DNA of 42,408 nucleotides from Pseudomonas defluvii (lineage in GTDB: Bacteria > Pseudomonadota > Gammaproteobacteria > Pseudomonadales > Pseudomonadaceae). Position 1 is the stretch's first letter. Each line of letters opens with the position of its first letter. The position numbers were made by a program, and so were the translations under genes. The notes beneath the pieces were generated by a model. The model saw nothing but the letters and a program-made list of their open reading frames with translations, did not search any database and had not been told where the DNA came from. This document shows, piece by piece, positions 15,795 through 23,569 of this stretch. The stretch covers positions 1-42,408 of the forward strand of contig NZ_MBPN01000040.1 in assembly GCF_001695625.1 (NCBI RefSeq), given 5' to 3'.

Positions 15795-16793
15795 GTGAAA
15801 AAACTCTTCAGTGCCTCGCTTCTCGCCGCAGGCCTGGCCTTGGGCAACCTGGCCCAGGCCGCGCCACCCCTGCTCAACGTCTCCTATGACGTGATGCGCG
15901 ACTTCTACAAGGACTACAACAGCGCCTTCCAGAAGCACTGGGAAGCCGAGCACAAAGAGAAAATCGCCGTACAGATGTCCTTCGGCGGCTCGAGCAAACA
16001 AGCACGCTCGGTGATCGACGGCCTGCCTGCCGATGTCATCACCATGAACATGGCCACCGACATCAACGCCTTGGCCGACAACGGCAAACTGGTCCCGGAC
16101 AACTGGGTGACCCGCCTGCCGAACAACAGTGCGCCCTTCACCTCGGCCACCGTGTTCATCGTCCGCAAAGGCAACCCGAAAGCCCTGAAAGACTGGCCAG
16201 ACCTGCTCAAGGACGGCGTACAGGTCATCGTGCCTAACCCGAAAACCTCGGGCAACGGCCGCTACACCTACCTTTCGGCCTGGGGCTATGTGCTGAAGAA
16301 CGGTGGTGACGAGAACAAGGCCAAGGCCTTTGTCGGCAAACTGTTCAAACAGGCGCCAGTGCTCGACACCGGCGGCCGTGCCGCCACCACCACCTTCATG
16401 ACCAACCAGATTGGCGACGTGCTGGTAACCTTCGAGAACGAAGCCGAGATGATTGCCCGGGAGTTTGGGCGCGATCAGTTTGAAGTGATCTACCCGAGCG
16501 TTTCCGCCGAAGCCGAGCCACCGGTGAGCGTGGTCGACAAAGTGGTCGACAAGAAAGGCAGCCGTGCCGCCGCCGAAGAGTACCTGAAGTACCTGTGGTC
16601 GCCCGAGGCCCAGGAAATCGCCGCCAACAACTACCTGCGTCCACGCGACCCTGCCGTACTGGCCAAATACACCGACCGCTTCCCGAAAGTCGACTTCCTC
16701 TCGGTAGAAAAGACCTTCGGTGACTGGCGTACCGTGCAAAAGACCCACTTCAATGACGGCGGCGTCTTCGACCAGATCTACACCGGGCAGTAA
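15795..16793 (+). CDS. sbp: Periplasmic sulfate-binding protein of an ABC transporter
   Basis: This 332-aa protein starts with GTG after AAGGAATGCGCA. It has a signal peptide (KKLFSASLLAAGLALGNLAQA, cleaved about residue 22). The mature part shows Sbp-family motifs: LLNVSYDVMRDFYKDYN, SFGGSSKQARSVIDGLPADVITMN, NPKTSGNGRYTYLSAWGY and FENEAEM. It binds sulfate in the periplasm for the CysTWA import complex, which is not encoded in this window, so this is an orphan binding-protein gene. Sulfur limitation control is expected from the family. Confidence 0.95.
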   Translation: MKKLFSASLLAAGLALGNLAQAAPPLLNVSYDVMRDFYKDYNSAFQKHWEAEHKEKIAVQMSFGGSSKQARSVIDGLPADVITMNMATDINALADNGKLVPDNWVTRLPNNSAPFTSATVFIVRKGNPKALKDWPDLLKDGVQVIVPNPKTSGNGRYTYLSAWGYVLKNGGDENKAKAFVGKLFKQAPVLDTGGRAATTTFMTNQIGDVLVTFENEAEMIAREFGRDQFEVIYPSVSAEAEPPVSVVDKVVDKKGSRAAAEEYLKYLWSPEAQEIAANNYLRPRDPAVLAKYTDRFPKVDFLSVEKTFGDWRTVQKTHFNDGGVFDQIYTGQ

Positions 16794-16814
16794 GCGAAGA
16801 ACACTGCATTCTGT

Positions 16815-17107
16815 GTGAGCAGGCTTGCCTGCAAGTTCGCGGCGCCTGCATCGCGGGCAAGACCCGCTCCTACAATCTCTGTTGGAGCTGGCTTGCCTGC
16901 GATGGTTTCGGTGGGGTGCCAATGAGTTCGCGGGCCTGCATCGCGGGCAGGCCCGGCTCCTACAATCCCTGTTGGAGCTGGCTTGCCTGCGATGGCGTCG
17001 GTGGGGTGCCAGTGAGTTCGCGGCGCCTGCATCGCGGGCAAGACCCGCTCCTACAATCTCTGTTGGAGCTGGCTTGCCTGCGATGGCTTTGGCAAGCCAA
17101 CTCCAAC
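16815..17107. repeat. REP/BIME array of about 90-bp units
   Basis: The segment starting GTTGGAGCTGGCTTGCCTGC recurs at 16881, 16971 and 17062, and GCCTGCATCGCGGGCA recurs at 16844, 16934 and 17025, giving periods of 90 and 91 bp. A partial unit begins the array. It ends in a 17-bp inverted repeat (17062-17078 with 17091-17107, one mismatch, 12-nt loop). Alternating inverted REP sequences define a BIME. It lies 3' of sbp. Confidence 0.85.
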
Positions 17108-17221
17108 AGGGTGCGCATATACCCTCTCACCTTATTGGCTGAACCCAGCCATAGGAATTATCCTACAACCTCTGTCCACCTCGAGTGATTGCACGGGGAA
17201 GCGCTTCGCACGTAGTCTCGA

Positions 17222-17458
17222 ACGGTCGCTGACGTTTCAGCGATCGGGTTTGGCGACCCGGGAATATATGCAGAGATGCCCCGATTTCGATGGTTGGCGT
17301 GTTAGACGTCTGCGTCGTTTTTATGGTGGCTGTGCGCGGGAGGGCTTCGGCCCTGCCGGATTTCCTGTGTTGACCGGTTCGCCAACCTGCGTACAGCTGC
17401 CACCCTTTCGTTTGGCGACGATTCAGGTGGTAGCTCCAGTTCAATACAGGAGTTCATC
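17222..17458 (+). promoter_or_regulatory. Hairpin-rich leader of the DUF3077 gene
   Basis: Four successive stems are visible: a 10-bp stem with CGTT loop (17223-17232/17237-17246), GGGT/ACCC (17246-17249/17256-17259), a UUCG tetraloop hairpin AGGGC-TTCG-GCCCT (17341-17354), and AGCTGCCACC (17395-17404) pairing with GGTGGTAGCT (17426-17435). The last ends 11 bp before the ribosome binding site ACAGGAG. The density of stems suggests a structured 5' UTR. No known riboswitch was recognised. Confidence 0.4.
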
Positions 17459-17782
17459 GTGAAAAAAATCGTCCCCGATCCCCCCGCGTTTCTTTTCGCC
17501 AAAACAGCCGAAACCACCTTTGGCGAGTGCGAAGGCCACCCGCCGTTGTTTACCGTGCGACCGGGCATCAGTGCTGAAGACGCACTGGTCCATGCGGCGC
17601 TTTTCCTCAAGTGCGCCATCGATACGTGCCCTCAGGCCGTGCAGTACACCGACGAAACGGGCCGTGGCTTTGCCTGGAGCACGCTGCATTCCGTGCAAAT
17701 GGCCAAAGGGCTGGTCGATGCCGTGCTCGACGGCATCGAAAGCCACAACCTGAACGCGCACCGTGACGCGCAAAACCACTAG
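17459..17782 (+). CDS. DUF3077 family protein
   Basis: This 107-aa protein starts with GTG after ACAGGAG. The opening MKKIVPDPP, then LFTVRPGISAEDALVHAALFLKCA and the Met/His-containing helix STLHSVQMAKGLVDAVLDGIE, match DUF3077, a small family found mostly in Pseudomonas with several copies per genome. The function is unknown. It looks soluble and mainly helical. Its TAG stop (17780-17782) overlaps the TAG stop of the convergent methyltransferase gene through a shared CTAG. Confidence 0.8.
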   Translation: MKKIVPDPPAFLFAKTAETTFGECEGHPPLFTVRPGISAEDALVHAALFLKCAIDTCPQAVQYTDETGRGFAWSTLHSVQMAKGLVDAVLDGIESHNLNAHRDAQNH

Positions 17783-18708
17783 ACGCCTCGGGTAAACACC
17801 AGTGCCTTGAGGCCACCCGCCGGATCGTTGTCGGGAAACTCCGGCGGGTTGCTCAGGCGCTCGACGAAATGCAGTTGTGGCGCTTCGGCGGCCATGCCCT
17901 CGATGAGAAACTCAGGGCCAATGGCCGGGTCGTTGACGCACGCCAGCACCACGCCCTGCTCCGTCAGCAGTTCCGGCAAGCGGCGCAGGATCTTGCTGTA
18001 GTCGTGGGTCAGGACAAAGCTGCCACGCTGGAAGGTCGGCGGGTCGATGATGATCAGGTCATAGGGGCCGCCCTTGCGCACCTTGCCCCAGGACTTGAAC
18101 AACTCGTGGCCGAGGAAGCTTACCCGCGCCAGTTCATGCTCATTCAACCGGTGGTTCTCGCGCCCACGGCTCAAGGCGGCCTTGGCCATGTCGAGGTTGA
18201 CCACCTGTTCGGCGCCACCGGCAATCGCCGCCACGGAAAAGCCGCAGGTATAGGCAAACAGGTTCAAGACGCGCTTGCCCGCCGCCTGTTCACGTACCCA
18301 ACGACGGCCATGGCGCATGTCGAGAAACAGCCCGGTGTTCTGCTTCAGGCCCAGGTCGAGCTTGTAGCGCAGGCCGTCTTCGTCGATCAGCCAATGCTCG
18401 CTCGGTGTACCCAGCAACCAATGCCCCGGGCTGTCCGGCAGATAGCGGTGTTGAATCAGAATCGCCTGCCCGGGCCACTGCGGGCCTGCCGCCAGCGCCA
18501 GCAGCATCTGCTCGAGGGCCGGCAACTGGCCCTCAGGCGGTTCGCGAAACAATGACACCAACAACACGCCCTGCAACCAGTCGACGGTGATCTGCTCAAG
18601 CCCCGGCCAGCAGCGACCGCGGCCATGGAACAGGCGCCGGGTTTCCGCCGGAGCGGGGTTGAGGGCGTCGAGCAGGTGTTCGCGCAGGGTGTCGATAACA
18701 GAAGTCAT
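17779..18708 (-). CDS. Class I SAM-dependent methyltransferase (RlmI/RlmK-like)
   Basis: This 309-aa protein has an N-terminal unique region. A central beta-sheet (LLGTPSEHWLIDEDGLRYKLDLGLKQNTGLFLDMR) matches the RlmI/RlmK type, followed by a Rossmann methyltransferase domain. SAM motif I is VLNLFAYTCGFSVAAIAGGA, the acidic motif is VVNLDM, and the catalytic motif IV is IIIDPPTF. The family mostly methylates rRNA bases, so an rRNA or related RNA target is likely but unproven. The ATG at 18708 starts MTSVIDTLREHLL. No clear Shine-Dalgarno precedes it. Confidence 0.85.
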   Translation of the reverse strand: MTSVIDTLREHLLDALNPAPAETRRLFHGRGRCWPGLEQITVDWLQGVLLVSLFREPPEGQLPALEQMLLALAAGPQWPGQAILIQHRYLPDSPGHWLLGTPSEHWLIDEDGLRYKLDLGLKQNTGLFLDMRHGRRWVREQAAGKRVLNLFAYTCGFSVAAIAGGAEQVVNLDMAKAALSRGRENHRLNEHELARVSFLGHELFKSWGKVRKGGPYDLIIIDPPTFQRGSFVLTHDYSKILRRLPELLTEQGVVLACVNDPAIGPEFLIEGMAAEAPQLHFVERLSNPPEFPDNDPAGGLKALVFTRGV

Positions 18709-18739
18709 GGCAAGGATCGAGGCTGTAAAGCGGCCTATT

Positions 18740-19648
18740 CTAACCCGACTCCCCCACCCTGGGCGCAGGCCTTGCCGGCTTGAACCACCAGCCCTGCTGC
18801 ATACCGGCCGCCGCCAGCAAGATCGCGGCGACACCTAGCCACTGCAGCAGGCTCAGGCGATGGTCAAAGGCCAGCCAGTCGACGAAGATCGCCGCAATCG
18901 GGTAGATGAACGACAAGGCGCCAGTCAGGGCGGTTGGCAGTTTTTGAATGGCGCCGTACAGCAGCACGTACATCAGCCCGGTGTGAACCATGCCCAATGT
19001 CACCAGGCTGGCCAGCTCGCTCGCTTCGTGCGGCAACCCGCTGGTGTTGGCCCAGGGCGCCAGCAGCAACACGCCGGTGCCGACCTGAATCAACGCGATC
19101 AGGTGCGGTGGCGTGCCGCTCAGACGCTTGATGATCAACGCGGCGACGGCATACAAGAATGCTGCCCCCAAGGCCAGGCCAATCCCCGCCAGGTAGTCTT
19201 CCCCCGAACCTTGCTGAGCGCCATGAGCGCTGACAATCGCCAGCATGCCGGCAAAGGCAATGCTCAACCAGAACACTTTCGGCAGGGTAATTTTCTCGCC
19301 GAGAAACACTGCAGCCAGTGCCACCAGCATGAACGGCTGGACGTTGTACACCGCTGTACCAATGGCAATCGACGCCCGCGAATAGGAGGCGAACAGCAAC
19401 ACCCAGTTGCCGACGATGGCCACGCCACTGAGCACCGCCAAGGCGAAGGTAGCCCGACTGAGGATACCCGGGCGCAGGAAACCGAACAGCGCGCAAATCA
19501 CCAGCAAGGTGCCGGCACCGAACACGCAACGCCAGAACACGACATCCAGCACCGGTTGCCCGGACACCAGCACAAACCAACCGATGGTCCCCGAAATCAA
19601 CATGGCGGCGACCATTTCCAGCGACCCACGACGTATTGAACTGTCCAT
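18740..19648 (-). CDS. EamA-family (DMT) transporter
   Basis: This 302-aa inner-membrane protein has ten hydrophobic spans in two homologous EamA halves, with Pro/Gly-rich helix ends (YSRASIAIGTAVYNVQPFMLVALAAVFLGEK in half one and LPTALTGALSFIYPIAAIFVDWLAF in half two). The fold belongs to drug/metabolite exporters; substrates are often amino acids. The ATG at 19648 has GGAGGT six bases upstream. It diverges from an Lrp-type regulator, which suggests amino-acid-responsive export, as for other Lrp-EamA pairs. Confidence 0.88.
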   Translation of the reverse strand: MDSSIRRGSLEMVAAMLISGTIGWFVLVSGQPVLDVVFWRCVFGAGTLLVICALFGFLRPGILSRATFALAVLSGVAIVGNWVLLFASYSRASIAIGTAVYNVQPFMLVALAAVFLGEKITLPKVFWLSIAFAGMLAIVSAHGAQQGSGEDYLAGIGLALGAAFLYAVAALIIKRLSGTPPHLIALIQVGTGVLLLAPWANTSGLPHEASELASLVTLGMVHTGLMYVLLYGAIQKLPTALTGALSFIYPIAAIFVDWLAFDHRLSLLQWLGVAAILLAAAGMQQGWWFKPARPAPRVGESG

Positions 19649-19705
19649 CACTCACCTCCGATACGATGGACAAAGTATGACGAGCGCCGAGGTGGCCATT
19701 CCAGC

Positions 19706-19758
19706 GGAAAAAGCAGGCTAAACTTGGCGTTAACCTTTTTTATCAAGGCACTTTTTCC
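19706..19758. promoter_or_regulatory. Inverted repeat in the EamA/Lrp divergent promoter
   Basis: GGAAAAAG (19706-19713) and CTTTTTCC (19751-19758) are exact inverted repeats 37 bp apart, in the 131-bp region between the two divergent genes. This AT-tract symmetry would suit an Lrp-type regulator, but no binding consensus can be confirmed. Confidence 0.3.
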
Positions 19759-19779
19759 TTTTTGCCTAACGAGGCGGAT

Positions 19780-20217
19780 ATGACTGACGACATCGACCAA
19801 CTGCTGATCAACGCCCTGATGGAAGACTCTCGACGCTCGCTCAAGGCCCTGGCCCAGCTCAGCGGGCTGTCGGCGCCGAGTGTCAGTGAGCGCCTGCGCC
19901 GCCTGGAAGAGCGCGGCGTACTGAAGGGCTATACGGTGGATGTCGACCCACGCAGTTTTGGCTACCAGTTGCAGGCCATCGTACGTATCCGCCCTCTGCC
20001 CGGTCAGTTGCAGGAGGTCGAACGGCAGATCCAGGCCATCCCCGAATTCACTGAATGCGACAAGGTCACGGGGGACGACTGCTTCATTGCCCGCCTGCAT
20101 GTGCGCTCGATGGAGCAACTCGACACCCTGCTCGACCGCCTCAACAGCCATGCCGAGACCAACACCGCCATCGTCAAGAAGACCCCGGTCAAGCGCCGTT
20201 TACCGCCGATGAATTGA
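19780..20217 (+). CDS. Lrp/AsnC-family transcriptional regulator
   Basis: This 145-aa protein has an N-terminal helix-turn-helix (LINALMEDSRRSLKALAQLSGLSAPSVSERLRRLEERGVLKGYTV) and a C-terminal RAM/AsnC ligand-binding domain (LQAIVRIRPLPGQLQEVERQIQAIPEFTECDKVTGDDCFIARLHV). The ATG at 19780 (GAGG just upstream) is preferred to a TTG six codons earlier. It probably controls the divergent EamA gene in response to an amino acid. It converges on the CdsA-type gene with only 16 bp between the stops. Confidence 0.9.
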   Translation: MTDDIDQLLINALMEDSRRSLKALAQLSGLSAPSVSERLRRLEERGVLKGYTVDVDPRSFGYQLQAIVRIRPLPGQLQEVERQIQAIPEFTECDKVTGDDCFIARLHVRSMEQLDTLLDRLNSHAETNTAIVKKTPVKRRLPPMN

Positions 20218-20233
20218 ATGGCCAATGGCCGGT

Positions 20234-21163
20234 TCAACTCCAGCCGTAGCGCACCAGGTGGAAAAACACCGGGGCGGCAAAACAGACGGAATCCAGCCGG
20301 TCGAGCATGCCGCCGTGGCCTTCGATCATGTGCCCCCAGTCCTTGACGCCACGATCACGCTTGATGGCCGACATCACCAGGCCACCGGCAAAGCCCAGCA
20401 GGCACACCACCAACGCAAGCAGCGCGGCCTGCCAGGGCGCAAACGGGGTAATCCAGTACAGCGCCGCACCGATCAGGGTCGCCAGCGCGATGCCGCCGAA
20501 GAAGCCCTCGGTGGTTTTCGACGGCGACAGGTTGGGCGCAATCTTGTGCTTGCCCCACAGCTTGCCGCAGACGTACTGCAACACGTCCGACAGCTGCACC
20601 ACCAGGATCAGCCAGGCGATCAGCAACAGGTTGCGCCCCTCATAGCCTGGAATATCCAGGGTCAGCAACGCGGGCACGGCGGACACGCAGTAGACCGCAA
20701 TCGTCAGGCCCCATTGGACTTTCGAGGTGCGCTCCAGAAAGTGCGTGGTGTCGCCGCCCAGTGACGACAGGATCGGCATCAGCAGGAACAGGTAGACCGG
20801 GATGAAGATCGAGAACAGCCCGTACCAGTCCATCCCGATCAACAGGTACTGCACCGGCAAGGCAAAGTAGAACGCGGCCACCAGCGCCGGATAGTCGCTT
20901 CGCCGGGTAGGCGTCAGGGTCATGAACTCGCGCAGGGCATAGAACGACACGCCATAGAACAGCAGGATCACGCCGACCTGACCGATCATGAAGGCGATGC
21001 CGATCACCGCGACCATCACCCACCAGGCATTGATGCGGGCATTAAGGTTGTCGATCACCGGGTTCGGTGCCGAAGCCCGCCATTTCAGGAGTTGGCCGAC
21101 GACCGTGGCCAGGACCAGAATGCCGCCAATACCGGCAAACAGTTGCAGTGTTGTGCTGTCCAT
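20234..21163 (-). CDS. CdsA-type phosphatidate cytidylyltransferase (YnbB-like)
   Basis: This 309-aa inner-membrane protein has about eight spans and the complete CdsA signature near its C-terminus: SAIKRDRGVKDWGHMIEGHG followed by GMLDRLDS. Family members make CDP-diacylglycerol from phosphatidate and CTP. KTTEGFFGG is also typical. The ATG at 21163 has AAAGGAGG upstream and lies 1 bp after the acyltransferase stop. It is the last gene of a six-gene operon. Its best structural counterpart is E. coli YnbB. It is probably a second, pathway-specific CDP-lipid synthase rather than the housekeeping cdsA, which in Pseudomonas lies elsewhere. Confidence 0.88.
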   Translation of the reverse strand: MDSTTLQLFAGIGGILVLATVVGQLLKWRASAPNPVIDNLNARINAWWVMVAVIGIAFMIGQVGVILLFYGVSFYALREFMTLTPTRRSDYPALVAAFYFALPVQYLLIGMDWYGLFSIFIPVYLFLLMPILSSLGGDTTHFLERTSKVQWGLTIAVYCVSAVPALLTLDIPGYEGRNLLLIAWLILVVQLSDVLQYVCGKLWGKHKIAPNLSPSKTTEGFFGGIALATLIGAALYWITPFAPWQAALLALVVCLLGFAGGLVMSAIKRDRGVKDWGHMIEGHGGMLDRLDSVCFAAPVFFHLVRYGWS

Positions 21164-21164
21164 T

Positions 21165-21788
21165 TCAGACCCCCTCCTTTGCCAGGGCCAACAAGGCGTC
21201 CCGTGATCGTTCAAGGAACATGGCCTTGCTCTCATCCGCCGCCAGCGAAATCGGTTCGCCGAAGTTCAAGGTGCATAACAGTGGCAACGGCAACACCCGG
21301 CCTTTGGGCATCACACGGTTGAGGTTGGCGATCCACACCGGAATGATCTCGATGTCTGGCCGTTGCCGCGCCAGGTGGTACAGGCCACTTTTGAACGGCA
21401 GCAAGGTTTCATCGCTAAGGTTGCGCGTGCCCTCAGGGAACAGGATCAGTGAGTCACCCTGCTCCAGCGCATCAAGCATCGCCTGCAACGGCTGGCTATC
21501 TGGAAGCGCATGCTGGCGGTCAATCAGCACGCCGTTGAACACCCGCTGGATCAGGAAACGCCGCAACCGCCCGGTTAGCCAGTAATCGGCACCGGCCACA
21601 GGGCGGGTACGCTGACGCAAATGGGCGGGCAGCGAGGCCCAGAACAGCACGAAGTCACCGTGACTGCTGTGGTTGGCAAAATAGATACGTTGCACCGGCT
21701 CAGGGCTACACCCCAGCCACAGTGCACGTGCGCCGGTCAGCAGCCGCGCACCGGAGGTTATGGCGAAGGCAACCAGAGAAACAAGCAT
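21165..21788 (-). CDS. PlsC-type 1-acyl-glycerol-3-phosphate acyltransferase homologue
   Basis: This 207-aa protein has the H(X4)D acyltransferase motif (HSSHGD, around residues 40-45), LIDRQHALPDSQP, and the glycerol-phosphate-binding motif FPEGTR (LILFPEGTRNLSDE). An N-terminal hydrophobic anchor is present. The inferred role is transfer of an acyl chain to a lysophospholipid or polar head group at the inner membrane. AAGGAA precedes the ATG at 21788. It lies 10 bp after the unknown membrane-protein gene and 1 bp before the CdsA-type gene. E. coli ynbABCD lacks this gene, so it is an addition to that cluster. Confidence 0.88.
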   Translation of the reverse strand: MLVSLVAFAITSGARLLTGARALWLGCSPEPVQRIYFANHSSHGDFVLFWASLPAHLRQRTRPVAGADYWLTGRLRRFLIQRVFNGVLIDRQHALPDSQPLQAMLDALEQGDSLILFPEGTRNLSDETLLPFKSGLYHLARQRPDIEIIPVWIANLNRVMPKGRVLPLPLLCTLNFGEPISLAADESKAMFLERSRDALLALAKEGV

Positions 21789-21798
21789 CGAGAATTCC

Positions 21799-22254
21799 TT
21801 ACGCGATGAGGGAAAGCCACGGCATGCACAGGCACGCCAGGAACACGATCAGGCATTGCGCACACACCCATAACGCCTGGAACCGAAGCAAGCGCAATGC
21901 GCCCCGGCTACGTTCAAGCAGGCTTCTGGAACCCGTTGCCGCGGGCTGCAAGCCCAGCTCGTACAGTGCGCTATCAAGGGCCTCGGCCTTCAGGTCAAAG
22001 GCTTGTGGCGGCTGTGCCAGGCAGGTGAACAGGTCGGCATCCAAGGCAACCCGCAGGGCGAAGTACTTTTGTACCAACCCACAGAACAGCAAGGCTCCGG
22101 CCAGCAGCGCAGCAAACAACGAAGGTGCAACCCCAAACAACGGCGCCAACCCGACAAGCAACGCCACCCCCGTCAGCACCGTGGAAAACCGGTCCAGGTC
22201 ACGCCCTCGGCGCAGCAGGTTGACGACCAGCTTCAGGTGCATCTCAGTAGCCAT
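21799..22254 (-). CDS. Unknown membrane protein in the lipid operon
   Basis: This is a 151-aa protein if it begins at the ATG at 22254 (MATEMHLKLVVNLLRRGRDLD). An alternative ATG at 22242 gives MHLKLV. A helical hairpin of two hydrophobic spans (about residues 24-66) is followed by a polar stretch starting RVALDADLFTCLAQPP, and then a C-terminal span (LWVCAQCLIVFLACLCMPWL). I recognise no family. It overlaps the PAP2-phosphatase stop by 11 bp and precedes the acyltransferase by 10 bp, so it is translated as part of the lipid operon. It may be a scaffold or accessory subunit. Confidence 0.75.
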   Translation of the reverse strand: MATEMHLKLVVNLLRRGRDLDRFSTVLTGVALLVGLAPLFGVAPSLFAALLAGALLFCGLVQKYFALRVALDADLFTCLAQPPQAFDLKAEALDSALYELGLQPAATGSRSLLERSRGALRLLRFQALWVCAQCLIVFLACLCMPWLSLIA

Positions 22255-23569
22255 CGGACACCACCGTTGCAAGAGGTATAAGGGCCTGGCGCTGAGCCTG
22301 GGCCAGCACCACCTGCGGTCGTGCCTTGCGCACACAGGCCAGGGCGCTGTCGATGTCGCGGCAACGGCGGGTGTACAACAACCAGGCCGCCACTGCCGTT
22401 GCGCTGCGCGAGTAACCCAGCGCACAGCACACCAGTACCGGCCCCTGCTGGCGCAAGGCCTCGATGGCCTGCGCCGCCGCCTCGCAGCGGGCTGCGCTTG
22501 GCGCCGTCAGGTCGAGCACCGGGAAGCTGCGATAGGCCTTGCCACGGCTGTCGACCGGCAATTCCGCACACAGGTCTACGATCGCAGCAAACGGCTGGGC
22601 CTGCCCTGCGGCTGGAATTCGCCCAAGCCAGACGTTGTCAGCGACCTGAACGGGATGTGGGTGCTGCCGCGTCCATACCCGGGAGTTGACCCAGGCAGCC
22701 AGCAGGTAAGGCGCCAGTAACCCTTGAGCAGCGGCTGACAGCCGCCCGTCCGCACGCTTCTGAAAGCCTTCGGCACCGAACAGGGCGTAGTTCAGCGCCA
22801 CCAACAGCAACGACAGCGCCGGCCACAGTAGCCACAGTGCGCTGCCTTTCAGGGTCAAGGCCAGCGCCACCAGCACCGCGCTGCCCAGACCGTAGCGCAC
22901 AGCCAACAGCCGGCGTTTCGGGTCGGTCGCCCGTTGCAGCGTACGCAAGGGGCTTTGCCCCTCGCTGGGCCAGAGCCACAGGCAGAACAAGCCCGCGGCC
23001 ACACCGGTCGGCACATCAATGAAATGGTGTTGCCAGGTAGTCAGGACCGACAGACCAATCAGCACGAACCAACCGTGCAACAGAACGCGCCAGACGCCAC
23101 GGGCATACCGGGCAAAGCAGGCCCAGAGCACGACCAGTAAGGTGATGTGCAGCGAAGGCGCCTGATTGAAGGGTTTATCGAAGCCCATAAGCAGGTCGAA
23201 CATCAGCCCGAACGTCCCTTCCAGTGGCGGGCGCTCGAAGGTGAAACGCAGGGGCCAGAGAAGAAAACAGGCAATGCAGATCACCTGCGCACTGAGCAGC
23301 CGCAGACCATGCCGGTCCATTTCGCGGCGACTGGCCGGTAGCAGGAATGACAAACCGTACAGCAGGTCAATCGACCAGTAAGGCACGATTGTCCAGGGCC
23401 ATAACGGCAGGTGTTGTTCCCAGGCAAAGACCAGGCTGCCAACATCATCACGCTGGCCGGTAAACCGGTTGGCGAAGCCGTAACTGGCGAAAAACAGTGG
23501 CCCGAGCAGTAACAGCCAGAGCACACCGCGCTTCCACAGCCCGGCCTCCCTTGCCTCAACAGGCGCCAT
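22244..23569 (-). CDS. PAP2-type phosphatase/phosphotransferase fused to dual-specificity phosphatase
   Basis: This 441-aa fusion resembles E. coli YnbD. Residues 1-300 hold about ten spans with PAP2 motifs: RP at 113-114, PSLH at 138-141 and HHFID at 181-185. The PSLH...HHxxD pattern is closer to Aur1/IPC-synthase-type PAP2 proteins than to classic PSGH phosphatases. Residues 305-430 form a cytosolic dual-specificity phosphatase with Asp353 and the CX5R loop CALGYSR (382-388). The start ATG (23569) shares one base with the stop of the hydrolase-methyltransferase (TGATG). The inferred substrates are lipid phosphates; a PGP-like intermediate would fit the operon. Confidence 0.88.
   Translation of the reverse strand: MAPVEAREAGLWKRGVLWLLLLGPLFFASYGFANRFTGQRDDVGSLVFAWEQHLPLWPWTIVPYWSIDLLYGLSFLLPASRREMDRHGLRLLSAQVICIACFLLWPLRFTFERPPLEGTFGLMFDLLMGFDKPFNQAPSLHITLLVVLWACFARYARGVWRVLLHGWFVLIGLSVLTTWQHHFIDVPTGVAAGLFCLWLWPSEGQSPLRTLQRATDPKRRLLAVRYGLGSAVLVALALTLKGSALWLLWPALSLLLVALNYALFGAEGFQKRADGRLSAAAQGLLAPYLLAAWVNSRVWTRQHPHPVQVADNVWLGRIPAAGQAQPFAAIVDLCAELPVDSRGKAYRSFPVLDLTAPSAARCEAAAQAIEALRQQGPVLVCCALGYSRSATAVAAWLLYTRRCRDIDSALACVRKARPQVVLAQAQRQALIPLATVVSDGY

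Larger units (their letters stand above)
16794..17458. other. Long intergenic region: REP array plus DUF3077 leader
   Basis: This 665-bp region has no credible gene. Several short ORFs of similar sequence (rich in Arg, Leu and Cys) are translations of the REP repeats. The left half is the repeat array (about 16815-17107) and the right half is the hairpin-rich leader of the DUF3077 gene (about 17190-17458). Confidence 0.8.

Noticed and set aside
16815..17107. CRISPR array
   Set aside because: The units are 90-91 bp and nearly identical throughout, with no unique spacers and no cas genes; the inverted REP structure explains them.
16778..17188. Several 60-105-aa frames in the REP array
   Set aside because: They translate the same repeated DNA in different frames, and none has a start site or domain.
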